DNA of 64,000 nucleotides from Lepus europaeus. Lineage: Eukaryota; Chordata; Mammalia; Lagomorpha; Leporidae. A program made the position numbers and the translations under genes. Below are positions 48,901-55,900 of the stretch, one piece after another. The notes under the pieces were generated by a model. The model ran no database searches. It saw nothing but the letters and a program-made list of their open reading frames with translations, and had not been told where the DNA came from. Every line of letters starts with the position of its first letter. Positions within the stretch are counted from its first letter, which is position 1. The stretch is from the NCBI RefSeq assembly GCF_033115175.1, contig NC_084835.1, positions 26,369,858 to 26,433,857 of the forward strand, in the 5' to 3' direction.

Positions 48901-49450
48901 GGAGGAGATCGGGGACCTGATGTTCATCGTGGCCCAGAAGACGGCCGAGCCGGAGAAGGCTCAGGGCCTCAGCATCCTGCTGTATGTGCAGGCCTTCCAG
49001 GTGGGGCCACCGGCCCCTGGGCACTGCAGGAGCCCCCTGCGCCCCAAGACCCTGCTGCTGACCAGTGCCGAGATCTTCCTCCTGGACGAGGACTGTGTCC
49101 ACTACCCGCTGCCTGAGTTTGCCAAGGAGCCGCCACACAGGGACCGGTACCGGCTGGACGACGGCCGCCGTGTCCGGGACCTGGACCGCGTGCTCATGGG
49201 CTACCAGACCTACCCGCAGGCCCTCACCCTGGTCTTTGACGACGTGCAGGGCCACGACCTCATGGGCAGCGTCACCCTAGACCACTTTGGGGAGGAGCCG
49301 GGGAGCCAGGCCAGGGCTGGCCAGGGCCATGAGGTCCAGTGGCAGGTGTTTGTCCCCAGTGCCGAGAGCCGAGAGAAGCTCATCTCGCTGCTGGCCCGCC
49401 AGTGGGAGGCCCTGTGTGGCCGAGAGCTGCCCGTGGAGCTCACTGGCTAG
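13819..49450 (+). CDS. NISCH: Nischarin (imidazoline receptor I-1 candidate)
   Basis: Cytosolic/endosomal scaffold that binds integrin alpha-5, PAK1, Rac1 and LIMK and restrains cell migration (family knowledge). Coding exons: 13819-13914, 15863-15946, 17155-17337, 30183-30231, 31105-31268, 31568-31663, 32661-32756, 34211-34363, 34939-35007, 35384-35569, 35690-35818, 36838-36951, 37148-37241, 41465-41589, 42533-42582, 43692-45080, 46612-46978, 47405-47561, 47960-48088, 48477-48640, 48840-49450. All have AG/GT borders. Phases agree except in exon 20, which carries a frame break in a C run. The sum is 4505 nt, about 1501 codons, against about 1504 in human (from memory). Domains: PX (about 11-121), leucine-rich repeats (about 286-430), acidic stretch (about 620-676), Pro/Ala linker (about 1026-1090), conserved C-terminal region. 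The start [16 protein letters not shown] matches the family. It is the only ATG in frame near the PX domain. Confidence 0.97.
15200..15350 (+). repeat. MIR-like old SINE
   Basis: The stretch 'catggcagagccagggtttg' followed by 'aacccaggtcttgcc' matches the MIR core. It is diverged, as expected of a Mesozoic repeat. It lies in NISCH intron 1. Confidence 0.6.
16174..16485 (+). repeat. Rabbit C-repeat SINE
   Basis: Head ggggccggccttgtggcac, body text 'cttccgatccagctccttgc', tail ttcaaataaataaatc with an A-rich end. Flanks resemble an imperfect target duplication (gatcgccagtcct / gattgtcagccct). It lies in NISCH intron 2. Confidence 0.93.
16575..16905 (-). repeat. Rabbit C-repeat SINE (G+C-rich subfamily)
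   Basis: T-rich start then gacaggcagagtggacagtg, running to the reversed head ...gccgtggcgctggccc. It carries the 'ggcgccccgaccaggactag' B-box region in reverse. Low divergence, so a young copy. Confidence 0.95.
17876..18226 (-). repeat. Rabbit C-repeat SINE with 12-bp target duplication
   Basis: Reversed tail aagaattatttatttgaaag, body, reversed head ending gcacgggcccc. Direct repeats caggaaggacag flank it exactly at 17864-17875 and 18227-18238. Confidence 0.95.
18605..18900 (+). repeat. Old lagomorph SINE copy
   Basis: Diverged C-repeat-type body: 'ctgctctgatccagcttcct', then 'gcagatgaaaatctttgtct' and a worn A-rich tail. Confidence 0.65.
19192..19211. repeat. (AT)10 microsatellite
   Basis: Uninterrupted AT dinucleotide run in NISCH intron 3. 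Confidence 0.95.
20159..20508 (+). repeat. Rabbit C-repeat SINE inserted in the old L1
   Basis: Head gcctgcgccgtggctcagta, B box ggttctagtcccgg, 3' part ctctgtctctctatctctca, then an (AT)9 tail at 20489-20506. Flanked by actaaagta at 20150-20158 and 20509-20517. Low divergence. Confidence 0.95.
20527..20835 (+). repeat. Lagomorph SINE ('gcatttgg' head type) in the old L1
   Basis: Head ggagcaggcatttgggagag with 'gtggttaagacaccgc', tail ccttcaaataaataaaaatt. L1 sequence resumes on the right with cagtagtttttgtgcactc. Confidence 0.9.
21147..21644 (+). mobile_element. Tigger-type DNA transposon, internally deleted, in the old L1
   Basis: The left end gtggtcccctcttagctgca and the right end ggatcagagggagtgctgta resemble the Tigger terminal inverted repeats. 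Inside, 'cagtgcttgtgtcccagtac' leading to 'ccttattttactgatacc' matches the Tigger 5' leader, and 'ggcacccgtggggtcgcggt' is near the 3' end. It lacks the transposase body, so it is a non-autonomous derivative. L1 text abuts both sides. Confidence 0.75.
21948..22277 (-). repeat. Rabbit C-repeat SINE inside Tigger
   Basis: Reversed tail ttaattaatttatttatttg, body, reversed head. Flanked by gcattaatttctt (21935-21947) and gcatgaatttctt (22278-22290), one mismatch. Confidence 0.93.
22322..22665 (-). repeat. Rabbit C-repeat SINE inside Tigger
   Basis: Reversed tail aaagatttatttattttact, reversed head gccacagcactggcccc. Exact 12-bp target duplication gaagattcattc at 22310-22321 and 22666-22677. Confidence 0.96.
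23831..24118 (+). repeat. Lagomorph SINE in the old L1
   Basis: Head ggagtaggcatctggcctaa, middle 'catggagggcagcagggggt', tail ctcaaaattaaatacaaaaa. L1 text resumes to the right near 24160. Confidence 0.85.
24800..24880 (+). repeat. SINE tail fragment with (AAAT)n
   Basis: ctctctctgtatttctgatg followed by a (aaat)5 run and aaatcttt: the 3' end of a C-repeat SINE whose body is not evident upstream. Confidence 0.6.
24881..25210 (-). repeat. Rabbit C-repeat SINE with long (GA)n
   Basis: Reversed tail tttttttatttacgtgagag, a (GA)n run at about 24917-24951, body, reversed head ...ccacagtaccggccc. The long GA run is an expansion of the usual 'gagagagag' segment. Confidence 0.92.
25653..25740. repeat. 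Perfect 35-bp inverted repeat with 18-nt loop
   Basis: The left arm 25653-25687 (starts acctgggcatggcaggtggt) is the exact reverse complement of the right arm 25706-25740 (ends ctgccatgcccaggt). The loop ttaatataccactcctgg is 18 nt. The arms match at 35 of 35 positions. It resembles none of the SINEs around it. It could be a local fold-back duplication, a hairpin RNA gene or an assembly artefact. Confidence 0.95.
25799..26105 (-). repeat. Rabbit C-repeat SINE
   Basis: Reversed tail gatttatttatttatttgaa, body with 'tggttcactccccaaatgg', reversed head ccatagcgttggcccc. NISCH intron 3. Confidence 0.94.
26189..26209. repeat. Poly-G tract
   Basis: Runs of seven and nine G separated by single bases. 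It is prone to polymerase slippage and has quadruplex-forming potential. Confidence 0.85.
26336..26792 (-). repeat. Truncated reversed SINE interrupted by a younger SINE
   Basis: The outer copy is 26336-26397 (reversed tail with (ttta)n, then gaaagtcagagtta) plus 26649-26792 (cagagttacacagagag onward), and breaks off early after 'ccaggagcttctg'. The inner insertion is listed separately. Confidence 0.85.
26398..26648 (+). repeat. Rabbit C-repeat SINE, internally deleted, nested
   Basis: Head gggctggtgccgtggcttaa, B box ggttctagtcccag, then a jump from 'gtctttgggccctgcacctg' straight to the 3' 'tttttctctgtctctctctc', losing about 100 bases of the usual body. A-rich tail with C interruptions. 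Target duplication tcagagtta on both sides. Confidence 0.9.
27555..27730 (+). mobile_element. Old LINE-1 ORF2 3'-end fragment
   Basis: 'gatagattaaagatgtaaac' and 'actctcagagtggggaagag' followed by 'gggaaaagaatgatgggtta' match the last part of ORF2 in old L1s ('...cttggagtggggaag...'). Short and heavily diverged. Confidence 0.5.
28246..28880 (+). repeat. Lagomorph SINE interrupted by a younger C-repeat SINE
   Basis: The outer copy is 28246-28273 (gggcctagtggttaagacag) plus 28622-28880 (gacacctctgcatcccacct ... aactctgtcaaataaataaa). The inner SINE and the 14-bp duplication of its target are described in the next entry. Confidence 0.9.
28274..28621 (+). repeat. Rabbit C-repeat SINE, nested
   Basis: Head ggggccgatgctgtggcgta, tail caactaaataaatatt then poly-A. 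Target duplication aagacagtggttga (28260-28273) and aagacagcggttga (28622-28635), one mismatch. Confidence 0.95.
28905..29582 (+). repeat. Rabbit C-repeat SINE interrupted by a reversed younger copy
   Basis: The outer copy is 28905-29085 (gggctggcattgcagtatag ...) plus 29444-29582 (... ctttcaaataaagaaataaa). Between them lies a SINE in the other orientation. Confidence 0.93.
29086..29443 (-). repeat. Young rabbit C-repeat SINE, nested
   Basis: T-rich start, gacaggcagagtggacagtg, reversed head acagcgccggcct. The 16-bp target duplication agaagctcctagtttc is exact at 29070-29085 and 29444-29459, so the insertion is recent. Confidence 0.97.
30183..32756 (+). CDS. NISCH: NISCH exons 4-7
   Basis: Exons 30183-30231, 31105-31268, 31568-31663 and 32661-32756 encode residues about 122-256: [16 protein letters not shown], then [33 protein letters not shown], and [15 protein letters not shown] leading into [15 protein letters not shown]. 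This linker joins the PX domain to the leucine-rich repeats and is needed for self-association in human (family knowledge). Introns 4-6 hold one MIR copy (about 32035-32215) and nothing else I can name. Confidence 0.95.
32035..32215 (+). repeat. MIR
   Basis: 'ccattttacagttgaggaaa' then 'ctgaggcctagggcaacagc' and 'agactcacacagttcaggag' match the MIR core well. NISCH intron 6. Confidence 0.8.
33008..33056. repeat. Two-copy 28-bp-spaced tandem repeat
   Basis: taattagcatgatgtaactt occurs at 33008 and again at 33036, identical over 21 bases and spaced 28 bases apart. NISCH intron 7. Confidence 0.85.
33200..33510 (-). repeat. Rabbit C-repeat SINE
   Basis: T run, aagagatttgtttatttgaa, body, reversed head caccacagtgccaaccc. 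It is flanked by 'tgctttttgccttt'-like copies. NISCH intron 7. Confidence 0.92.
34211..36951 (+). CDS. NISCH: NISCH exons 8-12: leucine-rich repeats and following helix
   Basis: Exons 34211-34363, 34939-35007, 35384-35569, 35690-35818 and 36838-36951. About six LRRs of 22-23 residues are visible: [75 protein letters not shown] and [15 protein letters not shown]. Exon 12 ([20 protein letters not shown]) is a charged helix. Small exons cut inside repeats, as is usual for this fold. The introns show no named repeats. Confidence 0.96.
37148..42582 (+). CDS. NISCH: NISCH exons 13-15: low-complexity linker
   Basis: Exons 37148-37241, 41465-41589 and 42533-42582. Exon 13 ([20 protein letters not shown]...) is Pro/Ser-rich and shorter than the human exon by several residues, from memory. 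Exon 14 begins [20 protein letters not shown] and exon 15 is [16 protein letters not shown]. Intron 13 (37242-41464) holds a MIR-like piece near 39320-39420 and one SINE. Confidence 0.92.
40341..40363. repeat. (GT)n-poly-G simple repeat
   Basis: gtgtgtgtgtgt followed by eleven or more G. NISCH intron 13. Confidence 0.9.
40829..41150 (-). repeat. Rabbit C-repeat SINE
   Basis: T run, gacaggcagtgagagagaga, reversed head ccacagtgccggcc. Target duplication accaagcactct / accaggcactct (near 40817-40828 and 41151-41162). NISCH intron 13. Confidence 0.96.
42958..43250 (+). repeat. Old lagomorph SINE
   Basis: 'cccctgtcagagggccaagg' and 'gtgaaccagaagatgggaga' followed by a worn tail gaaataaatgagaaaaatc. 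NISCH intron 15. Confidence 0.7.
43692..45080 (+). CDS. NISCH: NISCH exon 16: very large central exon
   Basis: A 1389-nt exon encoding residues about 563-1025. It opens [20 protein letters not shown], then an acidic stretch ([14 protein letters not shown]; more Glu/Asp to about residue 676) broken by a run of five Ala, then the conserved core [20 protein letters not shown] onward. This part includes the integrin alpha-5-binding region mapped in rodent nischarin (family knowledge). Base composition is very GC-rich, and that explains the long open frame on the opposite strand. Confidence 0.97.
46612..46978 (+). CDS. NISCH: NISCH exon 17: Pro/Ala-rich linker then conserved helix
   Basis: Residues about 1026-1148. 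The first half is a low-complexity Pro-Ala repeat ([18 protein letters not shown]...). The second half, [20 protein letters not shown] to [10 protein letters not shown], is conserved. The repeat length differs among mammals, so this linker is probably a flexible spacer. Confidence 0.94.
47405..49450 (+). CDS. NISCH: NISCH exons 18-21: conserved C-terminal region
   Basis: Exons 47405-47561, 47960-48088, 48477-48640 and 48840-49450. Landmarks are [60 protein letters not shown] and the C-terminus [13 protein letters not shown] before TAG at 49448-49450. Exon 21 is open for 203 codons in the conserved frame. No transmembrane segment is seen, consistent with a cytosolic protein despite its 'receptor' name. 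Confidence 0.95.
48477..48640 (+). CDS. NISCH: NISCH exon 20 with a frame break in a C run
   Basis: The exon starts in frame ([20 protein letters not shown] ... LSSLERTP), then continues in another frame as [20 protein letters not shown]. The switch is at the CCCCC run 48581-48585: the conserved reading needs three or six C. Exon 20 has 164 nt where a length of 162 or 165 would restore the phase. Read literally, exon 21 would hit TGA at 48861-48863 and about 200 residues would be lost. The strong conservation on both sides favours a one- or two-base sequence or assembly error. A real polymorphism is possible. Confidence 0.9.
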
Positions 49451-49944
49451 CCTGGGCTCCCGCCTGCTCTGGCTGGCCAGGCTTTCCTCATTCCTCTCAA
49501 AGTGTTGTCGCCTCCCGTGTGGTACCTTAAGTTGGCTGTCCTCGCCGAGAATGTGAATGTCGTCAGTTTGTTGTCTGTAAGGCCGGGGGGAGCCCGCAGG
49601 GCCGTCCGGCAGCCCCCGTGGCCCTGTCGTCTGTCTCCGGCCTGCGGCGTGGCAGGCACCCAGCGGCGTGTCTTGTGATCCCGTTGTGAGCACGTGCACC
49701 GTGGCTGTGTGTGACTCTCACACGTCTTTCCTGAAGCGTCCTGTCCAGTCCTTCGTCGCCGTCGCTGTCACTGTGGACGATTGTTGCTCACGATGCTGGG
49801 GGCGGGATGCGCACGAGCGCTCTCCCCAGGTGCAGGCCTCCCCTGGTGCAGGGGGAGAGCCCTGGGGGCAGGAGTGCCCCGGCTTGGGGCTGAGAGGGGT
49901 GGGCAGCACCAAGTGTGATTCCCGCTGCCTGTTTTCTCTATTCC

Positions 49945-49950
49945 AATAAA
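49945..49950 (+). terminator. NISCH: NISCH polyadenylation signal
   Basis: AATAAA about 495 bases past the stop, followed within 25 bases by a GT-rich stretch (ggtctgtggctcg). The 3' UTR is therefore about 49451-49970. Confidence 0.88.
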
Positions 49951-50844
49951 GCAGAGTTTGACACGGTCTGTGGCTCGTAGTTCAAGAGTCACCGGGGTCC
50001 GAGCAGCGCGTCGGCCCATACGTGGTTGGCGTGGGCGAGGGAGATGGGCGCAGCCCTGCAGGAGCCGGATAGTGGCTGGGATGTGGAGATTTGGGGTGGG
50101 GGGGACCTCTCCTGAGCAGCCCTGGTTGTGCTCCCCAGGCACCCCCATCCCCCCAGCCTGGGCAGTAGAGCAGGCCCACCTCCTGGAGGCGTGACCTGTT
50201 GAGAGGGCGAGGCCCTGAGGCTAGGGTTGCTGGCGTGGGGGGCCCAGGGTCTCGAGGAGACAGCGCTCGCACGGCGGCAGGGGCGGACCTGTGGGGACGT
50301 GGGCCCGTGCCCGTTTCTGTGCTCCAGTGCTCAGAGAGTTAGCTTTCCGTGGAGAGCCAACCCCGCTGCCCTTCTGCTTGCTCCTGTACCTGTGGCCAGA
50401 GCGCGGCCTCCTCGCCCGACCCTGACGGGCGCCTCAGGCCCCAGGGCTGTGGAGTGGTGGCGAGTGGCCAGCCCGGTTCCCGGGCCTGCCGCTGTGTGCT
50501 GTTCTCCCTCAGACCCAGGAAGGTGTAGGGAACGGAGTCTGCGGGGAGGAGCAGGACGTGAAAGCAGTCACCAGGGGGGGTTCTTGCACTCACACCCCTA
50601 GCGCCTGCCGAGCCCGGTGCCCTCATGCTCAGGAGAGGGGCAGGGGGTACTCCCCAGGCCAGGCCCCCAGCCGAGTTGGCTGCCTGGCTCTGCTTAGCTC
50701 TTGTCTTCTGCAGCAGCTGTGGTGAGAGACACAGACCCCCTGCCCAGCTAGGGGTCATCAGCCCCGCTCTCCAGGAGGAGGCCCTGCGGGCTGCACACCC
50801 GGCCAGGCCTGGCTAACCCTGGTGGAACTAGTGCCTCTGGGTGG

Positions 50845-51210
50845 TGGAATGAGAAGGCCATGCTAAGATGGCCGCTGGCAACAGGCTGTGGTTGCATGGC
50901 TTTGGAAACCACACGACAACAGAGCCTGACTGGCAGCAGGCTGTGATTGAATGGCTCTGGAAACCGCCTGGCAACAGGGTGTGATTGGTTAGGGCATAGC
51001 CCACCCCTTGACCGGATTGGATGCCTTGGCTATATAAGCTGTGGTAGCCACTGAAATAAACGAGTCTGCAAGCTGCTCGCCTCTGGCCTGCTTTCACCCG
51101 ACTCCCTCCTGGGGTCTGTGTGGTGGCTCCACGCCTCTTGCCCCACCACGCTCCTCCTCTCAGAACAAATCCACAGCAACTCCTCTGAGCCTGTTTCCCC
51201 AGCAGTAACA
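50845..51210 (+). mobile_element. Solo-LTR-like fossil of an endogenous retrovirus
   Basis: About 365 bp with LTR-style order: a U3-like part holding two diverged copies of a roughly 55-bp unit (ggctgtggttgcatggcttt / ggctgtgattgaatggctct), a TATA box TATATAAG at 51031-51038, AATAAA at 51055-51060, a short U5-like part and an end in ...taaca. No internal retroviral region follows. Edges are approximate and I could not fix a target duplication. The family looks gammaretrovirus-like (ERV1-like) by layout only, of moderate age. Confidence 0.5.
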
Positions 51211-51303
51211 GGCATAACGAAAATGACCACCCTCGCCGATTATTCACAGCACGCCTCGGTCCCAAGACATGCTGACGCTCCAGCGTGGAGAGACAAGAGC
51301 TGA

Positions 51304-51600
51304 TGGAGGCTGGTGTTGGGTTCGCAGCGGGTTAAGCCGCTGTTTGTGATGCTGGCAGCCCGTATCAGAGCCCAGGTGCAAGTCGCAGCCGCTCCACCCC
51401 TAGCCAGCTCCAGCTCCTGCCAATGTGCCGGGGAAAGCAGCAGCAGGACAGCTCAGGGGCCTGACCCCTGCCACCCACGTGGGAGACTTGGATGGAGCGC
51501 TGGGCTTCTGGCTTTGACCTGGCCCAGCCCCCCGCCATCGCAGCCATTTGCTCTCTGCCTCCGTCGCTCTTTCAAATAAATTAACCTTTAAAAAAGTTGG
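51304..51600 (+). repeat. Rabbit C-repeat SINE
   Basis: Head ggaggctggtgttgggttcg, body 'gcagccgctccacccctagc', tail tctttcaaataaattaacc. Moderately diverged. Confidence 0.88.
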
Positions 51601-52759
51601 AAGAGCTGATTAGCATTTATAGAAAACAGGTGAGGTCTAAGCAGCTTAACTGGCTATGATGTGGGGTGAACAGGCAGGCAGCTAGGTGAGGGCTGAGTGA
51701 GCTGGAAGTCTCTGCAACCCCCCTTGTAATGCTCCTCCTCCTTGCCGGGCTGCTCCTGCTTCCTCCAGGACCTGGCCCGGGCTGGCTGGGGGTGGGGGCT
51801 CCTGGTGGGAACTTACGGGAGCATCCTCCAGTTCTCAGGTGGCTTCCTGCCTGTGGAAGCACCGCCCCCTGTCCATCATCGCGAGGCCGACAGACAGCCG
51901 ACCCAGGACCACACAGCTGGAGGTGCTCCTCAGACGCCCCTGCCCCACGCCCTCTCCGCCCCTGCCCCACGCCCTCTCCCTGGGCGGCCCTTCGTGCTGC
52001 TTTCTCCCTCCCTGGTCGATCCTGCTCCCATGTGTGTGTCCTAAGTGATTATCCGCACTGAGCAAACGCTGGTCTCCATCTGCGGCTGGAACGGGAGCGA
52101 ATCAATACCCCGTGCCGGCAATCACTTCACTGGCTACCCAGGCTTCTGCAATCAACTGCGGCCTAGTGGCTGGGATTGGTTTAGTTCCTCAGGCCTAGCA
52201 CAGGAGCTTGGTGCAAACCAGAGGCCTCCTGCAAATGGTACACCTTTGGCTGGAGTTGAGGCTGTGAGAAGGAGCTGTGAAAATGTGGGAGAACGGCAGG
52301 CGCCGAGGGTGAGAGCTGGCTCCTAGTGGGTGGAAAGTTCTTGTGTTTGGAGCAGAGTGGGTGGGGGGGGGAGGGCAGGGAGGCCAGCTGGTAGAGGGGC
52401 TGGGTGGCTGGGGGATGAGGGGCTGGTGGGTCGCGTGTGCCTGGTGGCGACAGCCCCATGAGGCGCTGTGCAGTTGAAAGGCTGGGGTGGGGGACGCAGA
52501 TAAGTTTTGGGGTGTGGGGAGGGGTTCCTGGACAGAGATGGCTCTGCAGATACGGCTGGGCACCATTCATATTTGCTTGGACTTGGCCAGGCCCGGGGCC
52601 GGGAGCATGGGCTCTGAGATGGTGTTGCCCGGAGGGGGCCCGGGCCGTCCGCGCGGAGGTCACAGCCAGCGCCTTCCCTTCCGCTGCCGGCCGCTGATGC
52701 GCAGAAGGAAATCCTGGCAGGTTCCTGTGGGGAGGGTGAGATGGTGGGGCCTCCGGCTG

Positions 52760-52767
52760 CTTTTAAG
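52760..52767 (+). promoter_or_regulatory. STAB1: TATA-like element of STAB1
   Basis: cttttaag lies about 90 bases upstream of the STAB1 ATG and would put the transcription start near 52790. No CpG island is obvious here, as expected for a tissue-restricted gene. Position and motif only. Confidence 0.35.
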
Positions 52768-52855
52768 GCGACAGCCCGCCCCGTCCGCCTGCCGCCCTGT
52801 CCCTGCCTCCCGGAGCTCACTCCCCCAGCTCTCCTGCCCCGTGCGCCCGCCAGCC

Positions 52856-52924
52856 ATGGTGGGGGCCCGGGGCCTCCTCCTGCTCTGTTTCCTGGCCGGT
52901 TCCAGCCTCGTCAGGGCTCAGAAG
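52856..52924 (+). CDS. STAB1: STAB1 coding exon 1, signal peptide
   Basis: 23 codons, [20 protein letters not shown] then AQK, with a Leu-rich hydrophobic core and a likely cleavage after ...VRA. The ATG context (gccatgg) is a good Kozak match. Followed by a 3.6 kb intron. Confidence 0.93.
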
Positions 52925-55900
52925 GTGAGTGAGCTGGCTGTAGGGCTCTTAGGATCCCCCACCCTGCCCTGCGCCAGTGCTGGGAGCAGGCAGGGACTGG
53001 GTGGAGGGGGCCCAGGCCTGAGTGGGCCCCAGCGGCCAGGCTGTTGCACCCACCTCCCCCGGGGCTGGGGTCTGTGTCTGGCACCTGGGGGGCAGGGGTG
53101 AGTCACCCACTTGTCTCCAGCCGCGTGCAGGCTCGCCAGCCTGCAGGTGAGGGGTCCTCCTGCACCCGCCTGGGTCAGAGGTGCCAGGAGGCGCTGTGAG
53201 TCGCTCACCCCCACCCCACCCAGCAAGCAGCTGCCACCAGGAAGCCTCCCGAGCCACTGGGACAGCCTCTGTCCTGGACACGTCCCCTTCAGCCTTCACC
53301 GCCCCCGGGCACACGTCCTGTTGTGCTGCTCGCGAGGAAGCAGGGGCCGGGGACAGTGTTGCAGGCCATCCCGGGCTCAGACGCCCCTGCGGCTTGGTCC
53401 TATTGGGACCGTGTGTGCCGGCCGCCCAGGCCCCATGAGGGGCACGCTGCTCCGACTGGAGCTTCGGGAAGAATCCTCCACCCTGAGTGTGGCGCTCGAA
53501 TGCCCCTGGCTGGGGCCTGCCTGCTGGCGAGGGGATGTCACAGGAGGAGCCGAGTCCCTCTGGACCTCAGTCCCTGTGGCACTCACGGGCAGGCAGACTT
53601 GCCCAGGACCCCGCTGCCAGGGCCCTGCCCCCACCTCACTCTGGTTCTTGGATGCCTGGACCCCCTCAGAAAGGTGGCAGGGGAGGGGTCTCACCACTTT
53701 GGGTTCAGGCTGGGGTTAGGGACAGGTTGATGGTGGTGACAGGGCTGCTGTGCTGAGCCCACCCACTCCTTGCCTCAGTTTCCCCATGTGTATAATGTGA
53801 GGGACTGGCAGAGGCTGACTCGGCTCCTTGGGCAGTGGGAACAGGGTCTCTGTTGTTGAGCCCGGGACTGGAGGTTTGTCCCTCTTCAGAGCCCATGCCT
53901 CTGGCCTCCCAAGGCTGCCATTCTGGGCTGGGACAGAGCCGGCCCGGGCCCAGGTTCCACGGGTCCTGGTGGTGAGGGCTGTGCGGTGCTGGCTTCTCCT
54001 CCCACCCATAGCCTCTCTGCCGGCCTCCCAAGAGCCCCTCTGTCAGTGCTGGGAAGGGGCTGTGGGTCAGCAGGCGGTAACGGGCACTGTGCAGGCGGGG
54101 CCTGAGCGCTCGGTGGGTCCCCCGTGCCTGCTCGGAGCTGGGTGTGCGCTGGCGAGGCTGCGCTCTTAGCAGGGCTTTGACGGGAGGGGGCTTTGCCCAG
54201 TGCCCAGTCCTGTGTCCTCCTTGCCCTGATGCGGGGCCTGGAGAAGCACGGGGGAGGGGGCTTCCTTGGATTCTGGACTGAGCCCGGGAAAGTCCGCAGG
54301 AGCTGCTCCCAGCTCTGGGGATTGCTTCCACCTTCTCGTCAACAGGCTTCTTGCTTTTGTCTGCTCCTCGGCCTCCAGCCACGTCTGCGTGGGAGCAGAC
54401 ATCACAGACGGGGCTCCCGGCTGGGGGCAGGGGCGCCCGGAGTGGGCTCAGGGCTGCCGGAGGCGGGGCTGACTCAGCAGTGGGCTCTCGCCGCCCGCAG
54501 GCCCCATAGGACAGTGGGCGGGCGGCAGCTGCGGATGCTGGCTGACTCCTGGCCCCAGGCAGAGGCGGGGCCCGAGTGTGGCCTTGGGTGTGGAAGCGGC
54601 TCTCCATCCGTCACTGTCACACACACGTTGACAAACACAGGCCCATCCTTGCCGCGGCTGCTTCTAGCCGGGGCTCTGCCCAAGAGCCTTTAGCCAAGGC
54701 TCTCCTGGGAGGGCTGTCCCCCGCCTGGCGGCCCAGGTGGCCTCGAGGGGGAGCCTGCTGCCCGCCAAGCCCATGCCCTGAGCCAGCGGCTCCTTGGCCC
54801 CGGTGCCCCCACCCTGCCTCGAGTTACCCAACTTCCTAGTCCCTCTCTGGCTCAGCAAAGCTGAGGTTCAGGGTGTGGGCAGCAAGACCGCAGCCTCCGG
54901 GCCTGCGGCGGGCACCGAGGCTGCCACCAGAAGCTTCCCTCCCCGCAGACCGCAGAGGCCCGGGAGCCCCGTGCGCTTCGGAGGAAAGTGCTGTGGCCAC
55001 CACTTCTGCTTTCCTCTCCTCGGAGCATCCTCACATCTGCACTTGGCTCTAGGAAAAGGCCGCGTGGACGCGCGTGGCTTCCAGCAGCCGCGGTCCACGC
55101 CCCCACAATTCGCCTCCGTCAGGACGCGCCCCCGTCTGCCCCTTCCTCCTACAGTCGGGCTCTGCTCCCCCGGGGTGCTGCTCCGGGCTACTGGGCATTG
55201 GCTGCCATAAACTGCCCCAGCGCCAGACTGCAGGGCTTGGGCCAGCCAGAGAGGGGGGCTGTCGGGCCCTGGTCATGGTGGCAGAACAGACCCCTCCCAG
55301 ATTCCACGCCTTCTTGGGAGCCGAGTTTCACCCCAAAGCATGCCACCCCCCTCGACCCTCACTTCCAACCCCCCAACCCCCACCTCCACCTCGGCAGCCT
55401 CAGGCGCTGGCCCCTTGCCCCTGGGTGCCCACCCCCACCGCTCCTGCGTTCCCGGGCAGCGACCAGGGGCGCGTTTCAAACGCAGACTGCGCTCTGGGGC
55501 CGCCCCCGGCCTGGCATACGTGTGTGCACGCCTTCCTGCTCCCCACCGTAGCCTCTGTGTGCCCTCAGCCGGGAGCAGTCCTCTGACAACTCCCCGGCAG
55601 CCTCCAGACCCCACGTCAGCTGTCCCTTCCTCCAGGGAGCCGCCTGGGGCCTCTCCGCTCCCTGGTGCTGGGCCCGTGGACCGCTCCGGCCGAGTGCTGC
55701 AGACTTTGTGTGCAGGAGCTCGCTCCAGCCGCAGCTCCCGGGACCGGGCCTCCTCGGAGCTCTGGGCAGCAGGGCGGGGCTTCAAGCTCAGCTAAAAGGC
55801 GTCACAGGACAGCTGCGCGGGTGGAGGCTGCTGGTGACGAGGGGAGGGCTGGCCCCCCTGTGCACCCCACTTGTGCCCACGAATGAGGGCCGAGTCCCTG

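Larger units (their letters stand above)
49971..52855. other. Intergenic, NISCH 3' end to STAB1 start
   Basis: About 2.9 kb. It contains a solo-LTR-like fossil (about 50845-51210), a SINE (51304-51600) and the STAB1 promoter region. 50000-50830 and 51605-52700 hold nothing I can name. Confidence 0.75.

Noticed and set aside
51211-51303. Possible internal retroviral sequence after the solo LTR
   Set aside because: Only about 90 bases before a SINE, with no primer-binding site or gag-like text that I can support.
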